Program-made: the position numbers and the translations under genes
The notes under the pieces: model-generated
Databases searched by the model: none
What the model saw: only the letters and a program-made list of their open reading frames with translations
What the model was told of the DNA's origin: nothing
Assembly (NCBI GenBank): GCA_947044365.1
Contig: OX345639.1
Location: 1,623,001 to 1,687,000 of the forward strand
Direction: 5' to 3'
Source of the DNA: Petrosia ficiformis
Lineage: Eukaryota > Porifera > Demospongiae > Haplosclerida > Petrosiidae
DNA length: 64,000 nt
In this document: positions 10,601 through 20,200 of the stretch, one piece after another
How positions within the stretch are numbered: the first letter of the stretch is position 1
How the letters are laid out: each line of letters begins with the position of its first letter

Positions 10601-12479
10601 GATTGATAATAGCTTATCACTTGGAGATATATATCAGAGCTAATGCTATTACAGCTGCAACCACAATTTCACACCCTCATAGATAACAATCAGTGTGGAA
10701 AATAATCGATTAATCCTTTGATATGTTATACATTTCTCTACTTATGTGTTTATTAACTGTATACATGTAGCTTGGTTTATTATTCCTCGTAGTTAATAGA
10801 GTATTGGTGTGTTCATTTAATAGAGTATTGATGTGTTCATTTAATAGAGTATTGATGTGTTCATTTAATAGAGTATTGATGATCGTGTTGAGCAGAGATT
10901 GCAAATGATAGCTGAAGCAGAAAAGAAACTTGTTGAGTTGCAACATGAAAAAGAAAAGGTATTTAAAATCAACATTGTGAAATGAAGGCAGCAGTTAAGA
11001 TACATGTCAGGGCATAAAACAATTGCTGGCCATTGGACATTTCCTGACCATTTTAAATGAATGTCCAACCATTTTGAGGTTATGAAACATATAGTGCATT
11101 ACATAACCGATCAAAATTCAGCAATGTCTGATCAAATTTGAGACCTTATTTCTTGCTCTGCATGTTATGAACATATGTAGAGTAAACCACATAATTATAT
11201 TAACATATTTCTTTATCATTGTGCCTATGTATTTCATTCAATTTCATACAAAGTCATGAACCTCCTTTTGAGTTTATATCCATTTCATGTCAAGGCACTT
11301 AATGTTATGGTATGATATATGCCAGTAATGTAATGTTTACTGTATACTGTTATGACCAAAATAGTAGAAAAGATGTTATCATCAATGAATTGAATGAGCT
11401 TCAAGAATAAAAGTACCCTTAATCCCTTATTTCTCTTCCATGATATAAACAAATTGTGATATGATATGTCATACATAGTTATGTCATGAATCATGATTAA
11501 ATCATTATATCATTGTAACACCAATATAAACATGTTTTATCATCTCTTGGTGTTCTGATTATCTGCAGTTGGAATCGTTACTACAAAAGGCTCCACCCAC
11601 TAGAAAAATCAGTTCAAAAGCAAAGCAACTACAGGTTTGCATTAATCCATTCATTTACATTGATCTATCACAATATAGTAGTCAAGATTTGTTGGGTTGT
11701 AAATTCATGGCCTATACACCTCAGTGTTAGCAGTGATGACAAGGAGTTTTGGGTCCAGTGTACCCCCAAAATAGGGCCTATACACCTCAGTGTTAGCAGT
11801 GATGACAAGGAGTATTGGGTCCAGTGTACCCCCAAAATAGGGCCTATACACCTCAGTGTTAGCAGTGATGACAAGGAGTATTGGGTCCAGTGTACCCCCA
11901 AAATAGGGCCTATACACCTCAGTGTTAGCAGTGATGACAAGGAGTATTGGGTCCAGTGTACCCAGAAAATAGGGCCTATACACCTCAGTGTTAGCAGTGA
12001 TGACAAGGAGTATTGGGTCCAGTGTACCCAGAAAATAGGGCCTATACACCTCAGTGTTAGCAGTGATGACAAGGAGTATTGGGTCCAGTGTACCCAGAAA
12101 ATAGGGCCTATACACCTCAGTGTTAGCAGTGATGACAAGGAGTATTGGGTCCAGTGTACCCACGAAATAGGGCCTATACACCTCAGTGTTTTGTTCAAGA
12201 TACCTTAGCAGTGGTAAACTGTAATAGCATCTTCACTAAATATTTGTTTAGTTCAAATACCCTTGTTTTTTAAAATATAATCACTATTGTTTATACATCA
12301 TTTCTACTTACAGTTATTCACAATATAGTCATGTATAACCACAGCTATGAATAATTATAATCGAGTATCAGTATTCTCCTCTCTTGCAGCGAGATTCAGA
12401 AACTAGATTGGACGAGGTTATAAAGGAAATAGGTGCCACAAGAATGATACTTCGGACTTCACCATCTTGGAAGAAATAA
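2158..12479 (+). CDS. Coiled-coil protein, 12 coding exons, about 779 aa
   Basis: Exons read as 2158-3323, 3648-3696, 5046-5186, 6007-6060, 6532-6579, 6730-6836, 7338-7424, 7711-7958, 8184-8380, 10872-10958, 11569-11634, 12390-12479. All junctions are GT-AG and phases match; total 2340 nt including TAA. Residues 1-35 are a short Glu/Gln/Leu-rich coiled coil; 36-360 are Ser/Asn/Gln-rich and look disordered; about 365-550 are continuous heptad-like coiled coil spread over seven exons; 552-700 are rich in SP/TP dipeptides and include two near-copies of RKSTxGLRTSPSS; 700-779 carry two more short helices and end in SPSWKK. The architecture suggests a centrosomal or cytoskeletal scaffold with proline-directed phosphosites. 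The C-terminal helices vaguely recall M-phase phosphoprotein 9, but I do not claim it. An in-frame TAG lies 33 nt upstream of the ATG. Exon 3 could instead start at 5058 (four residues shorter). Confidence 0.8.
3738..4255 (+). repeat. 20 bp minisatellite, about 26 copies, in intron 2
   Basis: Unit AACTGTAATACATGTACTTC repeated head to tail with a few point variants (ACTTAA, AATTAA, ACTCCA). Each unit contains the 8 bp palindrome TACATGTA. Confidence 0.95.
5201..5460 (+). repeat. MITE family A, copy 1
   Basis: About 260 bp starting TAAAGTCTGTTCACATTCAC and ending GTGAGTGACCTTTAG; the two ends are imperfect inverted repeats over about 35 bp. It begins 15 nt after the exon 3 donor of the coiled-coil gene. 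Sister copies lie at 7034, 8398 (reverse), 25914, 26466, 54207 (reverse, partial) and 55985 (partial). Confidence 0.8.
6128..6527 (+). repeat. 24 bp minisatellite in intron 4
   Basis: Roughly 16-17 copies of TATCATTTGTTACTATATTTAGC with TATCATCAG and TTATT variants. It stops only a few bases before the acceptor of exon 5 (6532). The unit length is a multiple of three, so both strands appear open over the array (6123-6460), but the translations are pure repeat. Confidence 0.95.
7034..7284 (+). repeat. MITE family A, copy 2
   Basis: Matches copy 1 through AGGATAATTATATGAAAATG and TTGGTCATTC. It lies in intron 6 of the coiled-coil gene. Confidence 0.75.
7500..7672 (+). repeat. (TCTA)n microsatellite region
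   Basis: CTAT/CTAC-rich tract that becomes pure (ATCT)n over about 7620-7672, in intron 7, about 40 bp before the next exon. Confidence 0.9.
8398..8670 (-). repeat. MITE family A, copy 3, reversed
   Basis: Starts within 20 bp of the exon 9 donor and ends GAACAGACTTTAACTAG, the reverse complement of the family start. The interior TAATCCATTGCTTCATTATT matches the other copies in reverse. Confidence 0.8.
9192..9515. repeat. MITE family B
   Basis: Left end GTTAAAGTAGCTATAATTGATTGG then TTACTACAGTTGCAAG; right end ACTAACCAATAAATTAGTC then ATTTTAATAATTTTG, the inverted counterpart. About 320 bp, no ORF. Related ends occur near 16943, 17336 and 34342. It abuts the antisense ORF set and GC-rich block that follow. 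Confidence 0.6.
9534..10591 (-). pseudogene. Antisense ORF set with GIY- and YIG-like motifs, frame-broken, nested in intron 9
   Basis: Three consecutive minus-strand ORFs overlap slightly: 10591-10283 (102 aa, acidic, Ser/Asn/Glu-rich), 10308-9928 (126 aa, basic, Lys/Ser/Pro-rich) and 9971-9534 (145 aa). Each change of ORF moves by one base in the same direction (+1), so the set reads as one gene with two indels, two programmed shifts or undetected splicing. In the third ORF I see AGIYYFK followed about 24 residues later by HYIGMSDERRGVYKHL, spaced like the N-terminal half of a GIY-YIG nuclease domain. The downstream Glu and Asn expected for catalysis are not seen, because the reading frame enters an arginine-rich tail encoded by the GC-rich block from about 9722 down. 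It lies wholly inside an intron of the coiled-coil gene. The nuclease assignment is by motif only. Confidence 0.45.
9561..9721. other. GC- and CpG-rich block
   Basis: By my count about 108 of 161 bases are G or C, in a region otherwise around one third GC. CG dinucleotides are frequent, including GTCGACGTCGACG. The edges are abrupt: TTTAAAGCG on the left and GTCTCATATTC on the right. No repeat unit is seen. It is open on both strands as Arg/Ala-rich translations, as expected of GC-rich DNA without stops. Confidence 0.85.
10788..10883 (+). repeat. 24 bp tandem repeat spanning a splice acceptor
   Basis: Unit TTCATTTAATAGAGTATTGATGTG, roughly four copies (first partial). The last copy contains the actual acceptor of exon 10 (TTTAATAG, exon from 10872) and its first codons (S-I-D). 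Confidence 0.9.
11709..12191 (+). repeat. 66 bp minisatellite, 7.3 copies, in intron 11
   Basis: Unit of 66 bp beginning CCTATACACCTCAGTGTTAG, highly uniform; most variation is CCCCC versus CCCAG versus CCACG near the unit end. Because 66 is divisible by three and the unit lacks stops, long ORFs appear on both strands (11660-12208 plus; 11668-12198 minus). They are repeat translations, not genes. Confidence 0.95.
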
Positions 12480-12544
12480 CAATTTGAAAGAGAAACAAAT
12501 CACAGCTCTCTGTAACAAATTGCTTAACATTTAAAGAGAATAGT

Positions 12545-12550
12545 TTTATT
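12545..12550 (-). terminator. Probable polyadenylation signal
   Basis: AATAAA on the minus strand about 55 bp after the stop of the ankyrin-like gene, inside the 125 bp gap to the convergent coiled-coil gene. Confidence 0.5.
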
Positions 12551-12604
12551 ATATACAAAGCCATATATCAATAATTATATTTGTAATACATCAGATCTGT
12601 TGAT

Positions 12605-13039
12605 TCATTTTGCTCCGTAATTCATTAGTAGTTTTACTATTTCAGATTGCTTGTACTTTTGTGCAATTTCAAGTAATGTACTAGATTTCATCTCTGAGCC
12701 ACTATCATCTCTGAAGGTTATGACATCTTTGAAAATGGTGGCATAAGGAACGGGTCTCTCATAAACCACTTTAAAACCATATGTAAATATATCATTGACA
12801 TCAAAAAGATTAGAGAGATTCTTCAAGAAGTATTCCACAACATCAAATGATCCTAGCTGACATGCATGAAGCAACACTAAATACAGGCCTTCTTGGAAAG
12901 TATGTGGTCCAGTATGTATTTGTCGTTGCTCAAGTGTTTGTAAAGTATAAGTTATTTGCACCATGTTCATTAGTCTCTGAATTTCATCTCTCTTAGGAAT
13001 CCATTCTGCATCATCTGTACTTACAACTGGGCTCTCCAT
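12605..13039 (-). CDS. Small ankyrin-like protein, single exon, 144 aa
   Basis: An uninterrupted ATG-to-TGA frame. Two helix pairs resemble ankyrin repeats: about residues 47-74 (LVLLHACQLGSFDVVEYFL) and about 119-144 (STLLEIAQKYKQSEIVKLL, then MNYGAK at the C-terminus). The segment between them does not match the repeat consensus. No signal peptide or membrane segment. It converges tail to tail on the coiled-coil gene and diverges head to head from POLQ with 247 bp between start codons. I recognise no specific orthologue; a role as a protein-binding adaptor is only what ankyrin folds usually do. The intact, non-repetitive frame and a plausible poly(A) signal favour a real gene. Confidence 0.65.
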   Translation of the reverse strand: MESPVVSTDDAEWIPKRDEIQRLMNMVQITYTLQTLEQRQIHTGPHTFQEGLYLVLLHACQLGSFDVVEYFLKNLSNLFDVNDIFTYGFKVVYERPVPYATIFKDVITFRDDSGSEMKSSTLLEIAQKYKQSEIVKLLMNYGAK

Positions 13040-13286
13040 TTAAGTGTTAGGCGGAGCTCTTGATAGTGGTGCGTGGGCGTCCCATGTGCTTCAGGCTATA
13101 TACAACCTGCCTGCAAGGTATATTTCATGTCTTGTGTACTAGTGGTAACTTCATTTCTTAATATTAGGAATAGAAATCATGGCATTTACACAGTATTTCT
13201 GACAATTGCTAGAGTATATTTCCTGAGACAAAGATCATAGTAGATATCTCCCTGAGCTGCTTGACTCTGACATTGTAGACACCATT
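13040..13286. promoter_or_regulatory. Divergent intergenic region, ankyrin-like gene / POLQ
   Basis: The 247 bp between two divergent start codons must contain both 5' leaders and probably a shared promoter. No TATA box is obvious; GTGCGTGGGCGTCCCATG near 13070 is the most GC-rich part. The promoter role is inferred from layout. Confidence 0.4.
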
Positions 13287-14208
13287 ATGTCACATGCTAA
13301 TAGAAAGAGACTAGGTGTGAGAAAGAAGATTATCAAAACACCAAAACGAGCCTCAATGAAATCTCCTGACAAATTGATCTTTACAGAAGAAAAGGTTTTA
13401 TATGAAATATGTCTATTCATTGTATGTACATATCACATAGTTATAGATATCCATGATAAAAGTTATCATTTAAGACTTGATTTTTCTACTCCCATTGTCG
13501 GCCATGTAGTAGTTGGACCCTCTATAGAATATTGACCCCCCACATACTTAGATTATGTATTGTAAATACAAATCTACCTAATAGCTAAACAATTGTATTG
13601 TATGGGTCCATTTATACTTAAGACATGTTTTTGTACTGGTGTCATGCAGTTTCAGCTACTTCAGATTGATCTACTTATAATTCAAAATAAGAAAATAATT
13701 GCGCCTCCACTTTATTCATGCACATACAAAACTTTGTTGTGCCCCTAGCTACCCAATTTAGGATATATTTATCCGTAGATATCAGTCATGACACATGGGT
13801 TGCATTTATTCTCTTTATAATAATTATAGTTATTTTTTAAACTTCCTCCTTTAGGATAACATTCCTTCTCCTAATTCTCCTCCTCCACTTCCTCTTTCTT
13901 TGTCCTTTGAGTCTGATCTGAATGATGACATAATGGATTTTTTAGACAGGTGCAACAAGCACACACACACACACACTTACAACACACAAAAATCCATACA
14001 CACATACAAAAGTTACCTTAACACAAGTCCACCTTTACTAAGAGAACCCCATTCTCACATGACCAGACAGACATAGGATGAAATGTTTACAGTAGTTCTT
14101 CCCTTACAATACAAGTGTGTTATAATTAATAATCATCTATCTTATTTTTGATAATTTATTACTGTTTCTCTTATCATTAGTATTTTAATGTAGTAATATT
14201 ACTTTTAC

Positions 14209-14262
<54 letters not shown>

Positions 14263-17200
14263 TAATTAGGATGGACTGTGGTATTATCAGTAGCACTCCG
14301 TTGAGTACTGGAGGTTCTCACAAATCACAAACCAAACGGATATCTCAACTAGGTTCTTTAGTCCACCAACTGGATTTTTCTACCCCTGGCAAAGAAAATC
14401 ATGTGACCGGTCATGGAGGTCAGATAGCGACACCTCTTACATCACCTGCTAACACAACTAGGTATAATGACAAAAAAAGTGATGGACAGATAAAAAATAA
14501 ATGAATGGTAGATAGAAAAGTTGGATTTCTGAATTCATTGACTTCAACTACTGTAATATGATGAGTCACCAATAAAATTGTCTTTGTTGTAACAATATAC
14601 TATGTTGTGCAGGGTTTCATACAGTAGAGGAAGAGATTTTGCCTTCTAACTTGAGAGTTCTCCCCCTCCTTCCCCTCTAGATTCCAGACCTAATTTACTT
14701 CACCATGCATCTGAGCTACGTACAAGCCTTCTGTGGCCCCAGAAGCCACCAGAAACAACCTCAGAGGGCTTAAATTTAAATCTTTCCTGGGGGAGAGTGA
14801 ATACTCCAAGGGGCAACTGTTTCAGATGATCAATTGTTACCCCCCTAACAAAAAATCCTGTATGAAACCCTAATGTGCGAAATGAGTTAATTGCTATATA
14901 ATCAACAATCAATGCTATTTTAATTATTACTTTCAGGAACATTTCTGTATTACAAACACCACAACACAAGTCTAAACTTTCTCTTGCTTATTGGGGACTG
15001 CCTGACAAAGTATTGGAACAGTATGCATCACATGGAGTAACAGATATGTTTGAATGGCAGGCAGAATGTTTGTCTTTGCCTGGTGTCCTTTCAGGCAGTA
15101 ACATAGTATACTCTGCTCCTACTAGCGCAGGTAAAACTTTAGTTGCTGAGCTACTGATGTTAAAATGCGTCTTGGAAAAGCACAAAAAAGCAATGGTGAT
15201 ATTGCCTTTTGTGAGCATCGTACATGAAAAAGCAACTTATTTGCAAAGTATGTTTGAGCAAGTTGGAGTTAAAGTGGGTGGATTTATGGGTGGACAGGCA
15301 CCACAAGGAGGTTTTGCAGCTGTTGATGTAGCTATCTGTACTATTGAGAAAGCTAATAGTCTAGTTAATCATCTGCTGGAAGAAGGTAGTGTTGGACAGC
15401 TTGGTATGATGGTGGTTGATGAACTGCACATGGTGGGAGATCATCATCGTGGGTATCTATTAGAACTATTACTTACAAAATTATTATACGTTTGTCGGAA
15501 AGCTTGCTCGGGAACGAGAATGGTTTTGGACAAGAAAGGGGAGGAGGAATTGCCAAGTATCAGCAATGTTCAAATACTTGGTATGAGTGCTACACTACCT
15601 AATGTCAACACTTTAGCAAGATGGCTGAATGCCGTTCTTTATCAAACTGATTTTCGACCAGTACCACTCTGTGAAATGGTCAAAATGGGTAATATACTAT
15701 ATGACTGCAATTTTCAGGTAATAAAAGAGCTAAAAAGAAGTAGCTCTTCAAATGATGAAGAAGACATAGCCTTAATATGTCACGAAAAAATACAAAAAAG
15801 CCATTCCATTTTGATATTCTGCCCTACGAAGGCTTGGTGTGAGAAATTGGCACAAACATTGTCTGAAGCTCCTTTCTTGCAGACATTTTGTGCGAATGAT
15901 GTACAGAAGAGAGTAGACAAGTCAATCAAACTGGATACAACTGGTTTGAATGGTGTGTGTGAGCAGTTACGTCGTACACAAGTCGGATTAGATCCTGTAT
16001 TAGCCAAAACCATTCCTGTAGGTGTTGCATTCCATCATGCTGGGCTAACATTCGATGAAAGAGAAATTATAGAGGAAGCTTTTCGACAATCTTTACTTCG
16101 TATTCTTGTAGCTACATCAACACTTTCCTCTGGTGTGAATCTACCTGCTCATTTAGTCATCATTCGTACTCCAGTCTTTCATCAATCGGTATTGGATACA
16201 CTGATATATAAACAAATGGTGGGTAGAGCGGGCAGAAAAGGAGTAGAAAAATTAGGAGAGAGCATCTTGATATGTAAACCATCTGAGAAGCAAAAAGTAA
16301 CCTTACTTCTCCAATCCGCTCCTCTACCTGTAAAGAGTTGTCTCGGTCGGCCTCATGTAACTAGAAGTAAGGGTCCAGCTCCTAAGGGGTCAGAGTTACT
16401 CGCTCTTAAGAGGGCTGTGTTAGAAGTGATTGCAAATGGAACGGCATTATTGGAACAGGATATAATGAATTATTTATCATGTACATTACTCTATGCCGAA
16501 CTTACAGAAACAGAAAACTACAGTAAAGGTAATTTAGTAAATTTATAATCACCTTCACTGTCAACATATACCAGATATTTATGACACATTCGTTGTGAAC
16601 ATATACTAGATAATTATATAGTGATGCACTGATAATCCGATCCGTATTCGTTATCAACCATTATTTCTGTTATTGGTATCAGTTATTTCACAACAGGTAT
16701 TGTAATCAAGTGTACATTTCTTGTGATTGTAACATCATTAATAGCTTTTATGATACTCATTATTATTGAGAAAATGCTCACTTTCATTGAAAGAATCAGA
16801 AACCAGAACGTAGATATAATATCGGATCGGTATTTGTTATCACTACATATCTAAAGTAATTACTGGTTTATCAGAATTTTGGTAAAAACTCTTATCAGTG
16901 CATCACTAAATTATTACATCTTCACTGTAAACATATACTAGCTGCAAAAGTAAAATAACTAATTTATTGGTTAGTACAGTTGAAAGGATTTATCAATTAG
17001 TTCGTAGTTCATGTTACGTATATCCAATGCCATAGCTACTTTGTACTAATTATAATCGTCAATATTTACTACTTTCAACACTTCCACTATACTTTTAGGG
17101 TGCTCTTTACTCATATTTCATGCTAACGATATTGTTTTTCATTTGTGTATACATGACTTGTATGTCATCAGTATAATCAACCTACCAAGCCATATATATA

Positions 17201-20200
17201 AAACCAGATATCATAGTAAAATAAACCATCTATAATTATAATTATAGCATGAAGCTGTAAAATACCTTGACAGAAGTTGTATATTATAATTATAATTTAT
17301 GTTTACAGTGAAGATGTATAATTTTTATCACTGCAAAAATTAAATCGTTAAAATAACCGGTTAGTGCAGTTGCAAGGAACTTTAATTTAATGTCAATTGT
17401 CACAGAGCATGTTGTGGCTACATGAGTGATGTTACTATGACATAATGTGCACACACACTACTTCAGTAGTAAACTTATACCAAATTGTCAGCATTAAATA
17501 TGAATAAACAACTCATATTTCATGCTCACAATTCAGTATTATATATACAAGGTATTTTACAGCTTCATGCTATAATTACACATGGTTTACTTTATGATAT
17601 CTGGTTTTATATATATGGCTTGGTATAATTAGGCTGATTATACTGATGACATACTAGTCATGCATACACAAATGAAAAAAAATATATATATATTATTATA
17701 TTATTATATAGATGTAGTTTATCTTTATCACTTAGCATATATTATAGATGGAAGGATATTGTAATTGTTTTGTGTCTATGTCTATAATATAAAGACATGT
17801 TCAGGAAAACAAATTATATAATTAAAATAGCGATAGGAATTGTGTATATCTTTTTTCTCTTTATTTAGATATTTCTACTCGCACTAGTACACTACTAAAT
17901 GACACACTAAAGTTCCTAACAGATCATGATTTCATTAGAGAAAGAATACAGGACAAATCTACTACCCATTCTAACGATACTGGAGATCCGCTTCCTCTTA
18001 ATAGAGAGTATTATTCTACACAACTTGGATTGGCCACAGTAGCTTCTGCTTTGTCTCCTGACGATGCTCTTGTTGTTTTCAATGAGTTCCTGAAAGCTAG
18101 GAAGGCGTTTGTTCTTGAAAATGAACTACATATAATCTATTTGGTATGTATCTACTATCTAGTACTGTATATGCATTCCTGTATAAAAGTTATCGTAGAT
18201 CAGGAAATGTTTGAGTAAGAACACACTCGTTGTATAAATTTAATGTTCTCAAATGCTCATATTTGAAATTTTAAATGCATTTTAGTTTTCACAAATCATG
18301 GACTGTGTAGAAATTAGATCCCAGAAAACATTTTCCAATCTACAATGCTACTTGTAGTGTATAGTTATTATAGTAAATTATTCTTACTTTTGCAGGTGAC
18401 TCCAGTGTACATTCAAGACCAGTGGCCTTCAATCGACTGGTACAGGTTCCTATGTATGTGGGAAAGATTACCTGGAGATATGCGACATGTTGCTAATGTT
18501 GTCGGAGTACAGGAATCTTTCCTGGCCAGAGCAGTACAAAGTAAACCCCCAGAAAGAACACCAATACAACAGCAGAAGTTGAGACTCCATCGTCGTTTCT
18601 ACACATCGTTAGCGCTTCATGACTTGGTAAAAGAAGTACCTATTAGTCAATTATCACACAAGTATGGCGCATCTAAAGGTTTAATGCAGAGTTTACAGTC
18701 TGCTTCAGGGACATTTGCAGGCATGGTTACTGTGTTTTGTAGCCGACTTGGTTGGACTAATCTGGAGCTGTTGTTGTCTCAATTTCAAAGTCGACTAACT
18801 TTTGGTATTGAACGAGAACTAGTAGATTTAGTTAGAATATCACTTTTGAATGGTTGTCGAGCACGTGTATTATATAATGCTGGATATCATACTTTATCTG
18901 CACTGGCTACTGCTAATCCAAAAGCTATTGAGGCGACTCTTAGAAATGCTTTTCCTTTCAAAAGCAAAGGAGTGACTGAACAAGATCAGGAGGAAGTGTT
19001 AGTTGTAAATTGGTGCACTAAGCTGAGGAAAGGTATGACAGAGAGTGATGGAGCAAGAACAATTGTTCAAGAAGCTCGACAAATTTTGTGTGAGGAGTTT
19101 AACATACCTATATCTACCTGGGAGACTTGTAATAACAATAATCCCATTAATGATAAATTGGCACAACAAATGGAAAATGTAAAACATAATATAATAGATG
19201 TTCAACTCCCTCAACAACACACAAATTTTGCTCCTATGACTTTAAGAGAAGACCATGTGAGGCTCAACAGAAAAGTCAATAATAAACCAACACATACTGA
19301 CATTACTAGTGTTAATAAGAGGCCTAAGCTAGCTACAACAGAGAGTTGTCCTCCTCCACATCCTATTTCTACTTCGAATAATACACACACAGTTTCTAAG
19401 TCATCTCTACAGGCCAAAGTTAGTATCAGAGGTAACAACTTCAACCAAACTATTGATCATCATAACGTTGTCGTTGAGGACATAGTAACAAAACCGTTCT
19501 CTAAATTTGTTCCTAGTTCTTCTTTGTTGCCTATTGAAAATGCAGGTGGTTATTCTTTGAAAGCAGCTAAACATTCAAATCATAGAGGTGACCTGGTCAT
19601 GTCAATTGAAGGTTCTGACAAGGATACAAAAAACGATCTTTTAGAGCAGCCAACAAACCAATCTGGAGATGGATCGATGGATTTATTCATGGATTTCTCT
19701 TGTCCTGATATTAGTTTGAATACAATGGCTCAAATAGATGCTCTCTGTGATGAAGCTAGAAAGGATGAAAAGGAGCAATCAATTAAAATGTTATTTCCAG
19801 ATAATCAAAATTGTCAACATGTACAAAATCATGAGGAAAGTGTAACTCAAGAGGAAGGAAACTGTAATGATACCTCTTTGCTAAATGAAAGTAATCTCCA
19901 AGAGCTTTCTCTTTTGCATTCAAGCACTTGTTCAGAATCAGGGCTTACCATAATTGATGTCGCTGCTAATGAAATGTTGCTAGAAACATTTATAGCTGAA
20001 TGCAGCGAGCAAAGTATTATAGCATTTTCTGTGGCCACAGAAACTGTTCACGGTAGCGAAAGCATCGGAGCATCAGTTATAAAACCTAGCCATACCTCCA
20101 AAGGAATTCCCATTCCCATGAGTAATGAGCAAGTAGTAGGTGTGGCTGTTAGTTGGGGTGATATGGATGTATATTATGTGTCACTTTGTGAACCATCTAA

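Noticed and set aside
11660..12208. Large ORFs on both strands (182, 176, 158 aa) with a 22-residue repeat
   Set aside because: The 66 bp repeat is stop-free in several frames; it lies in an intron of the coiled-coil gene and the peptides have no complexity beyond the repeat.
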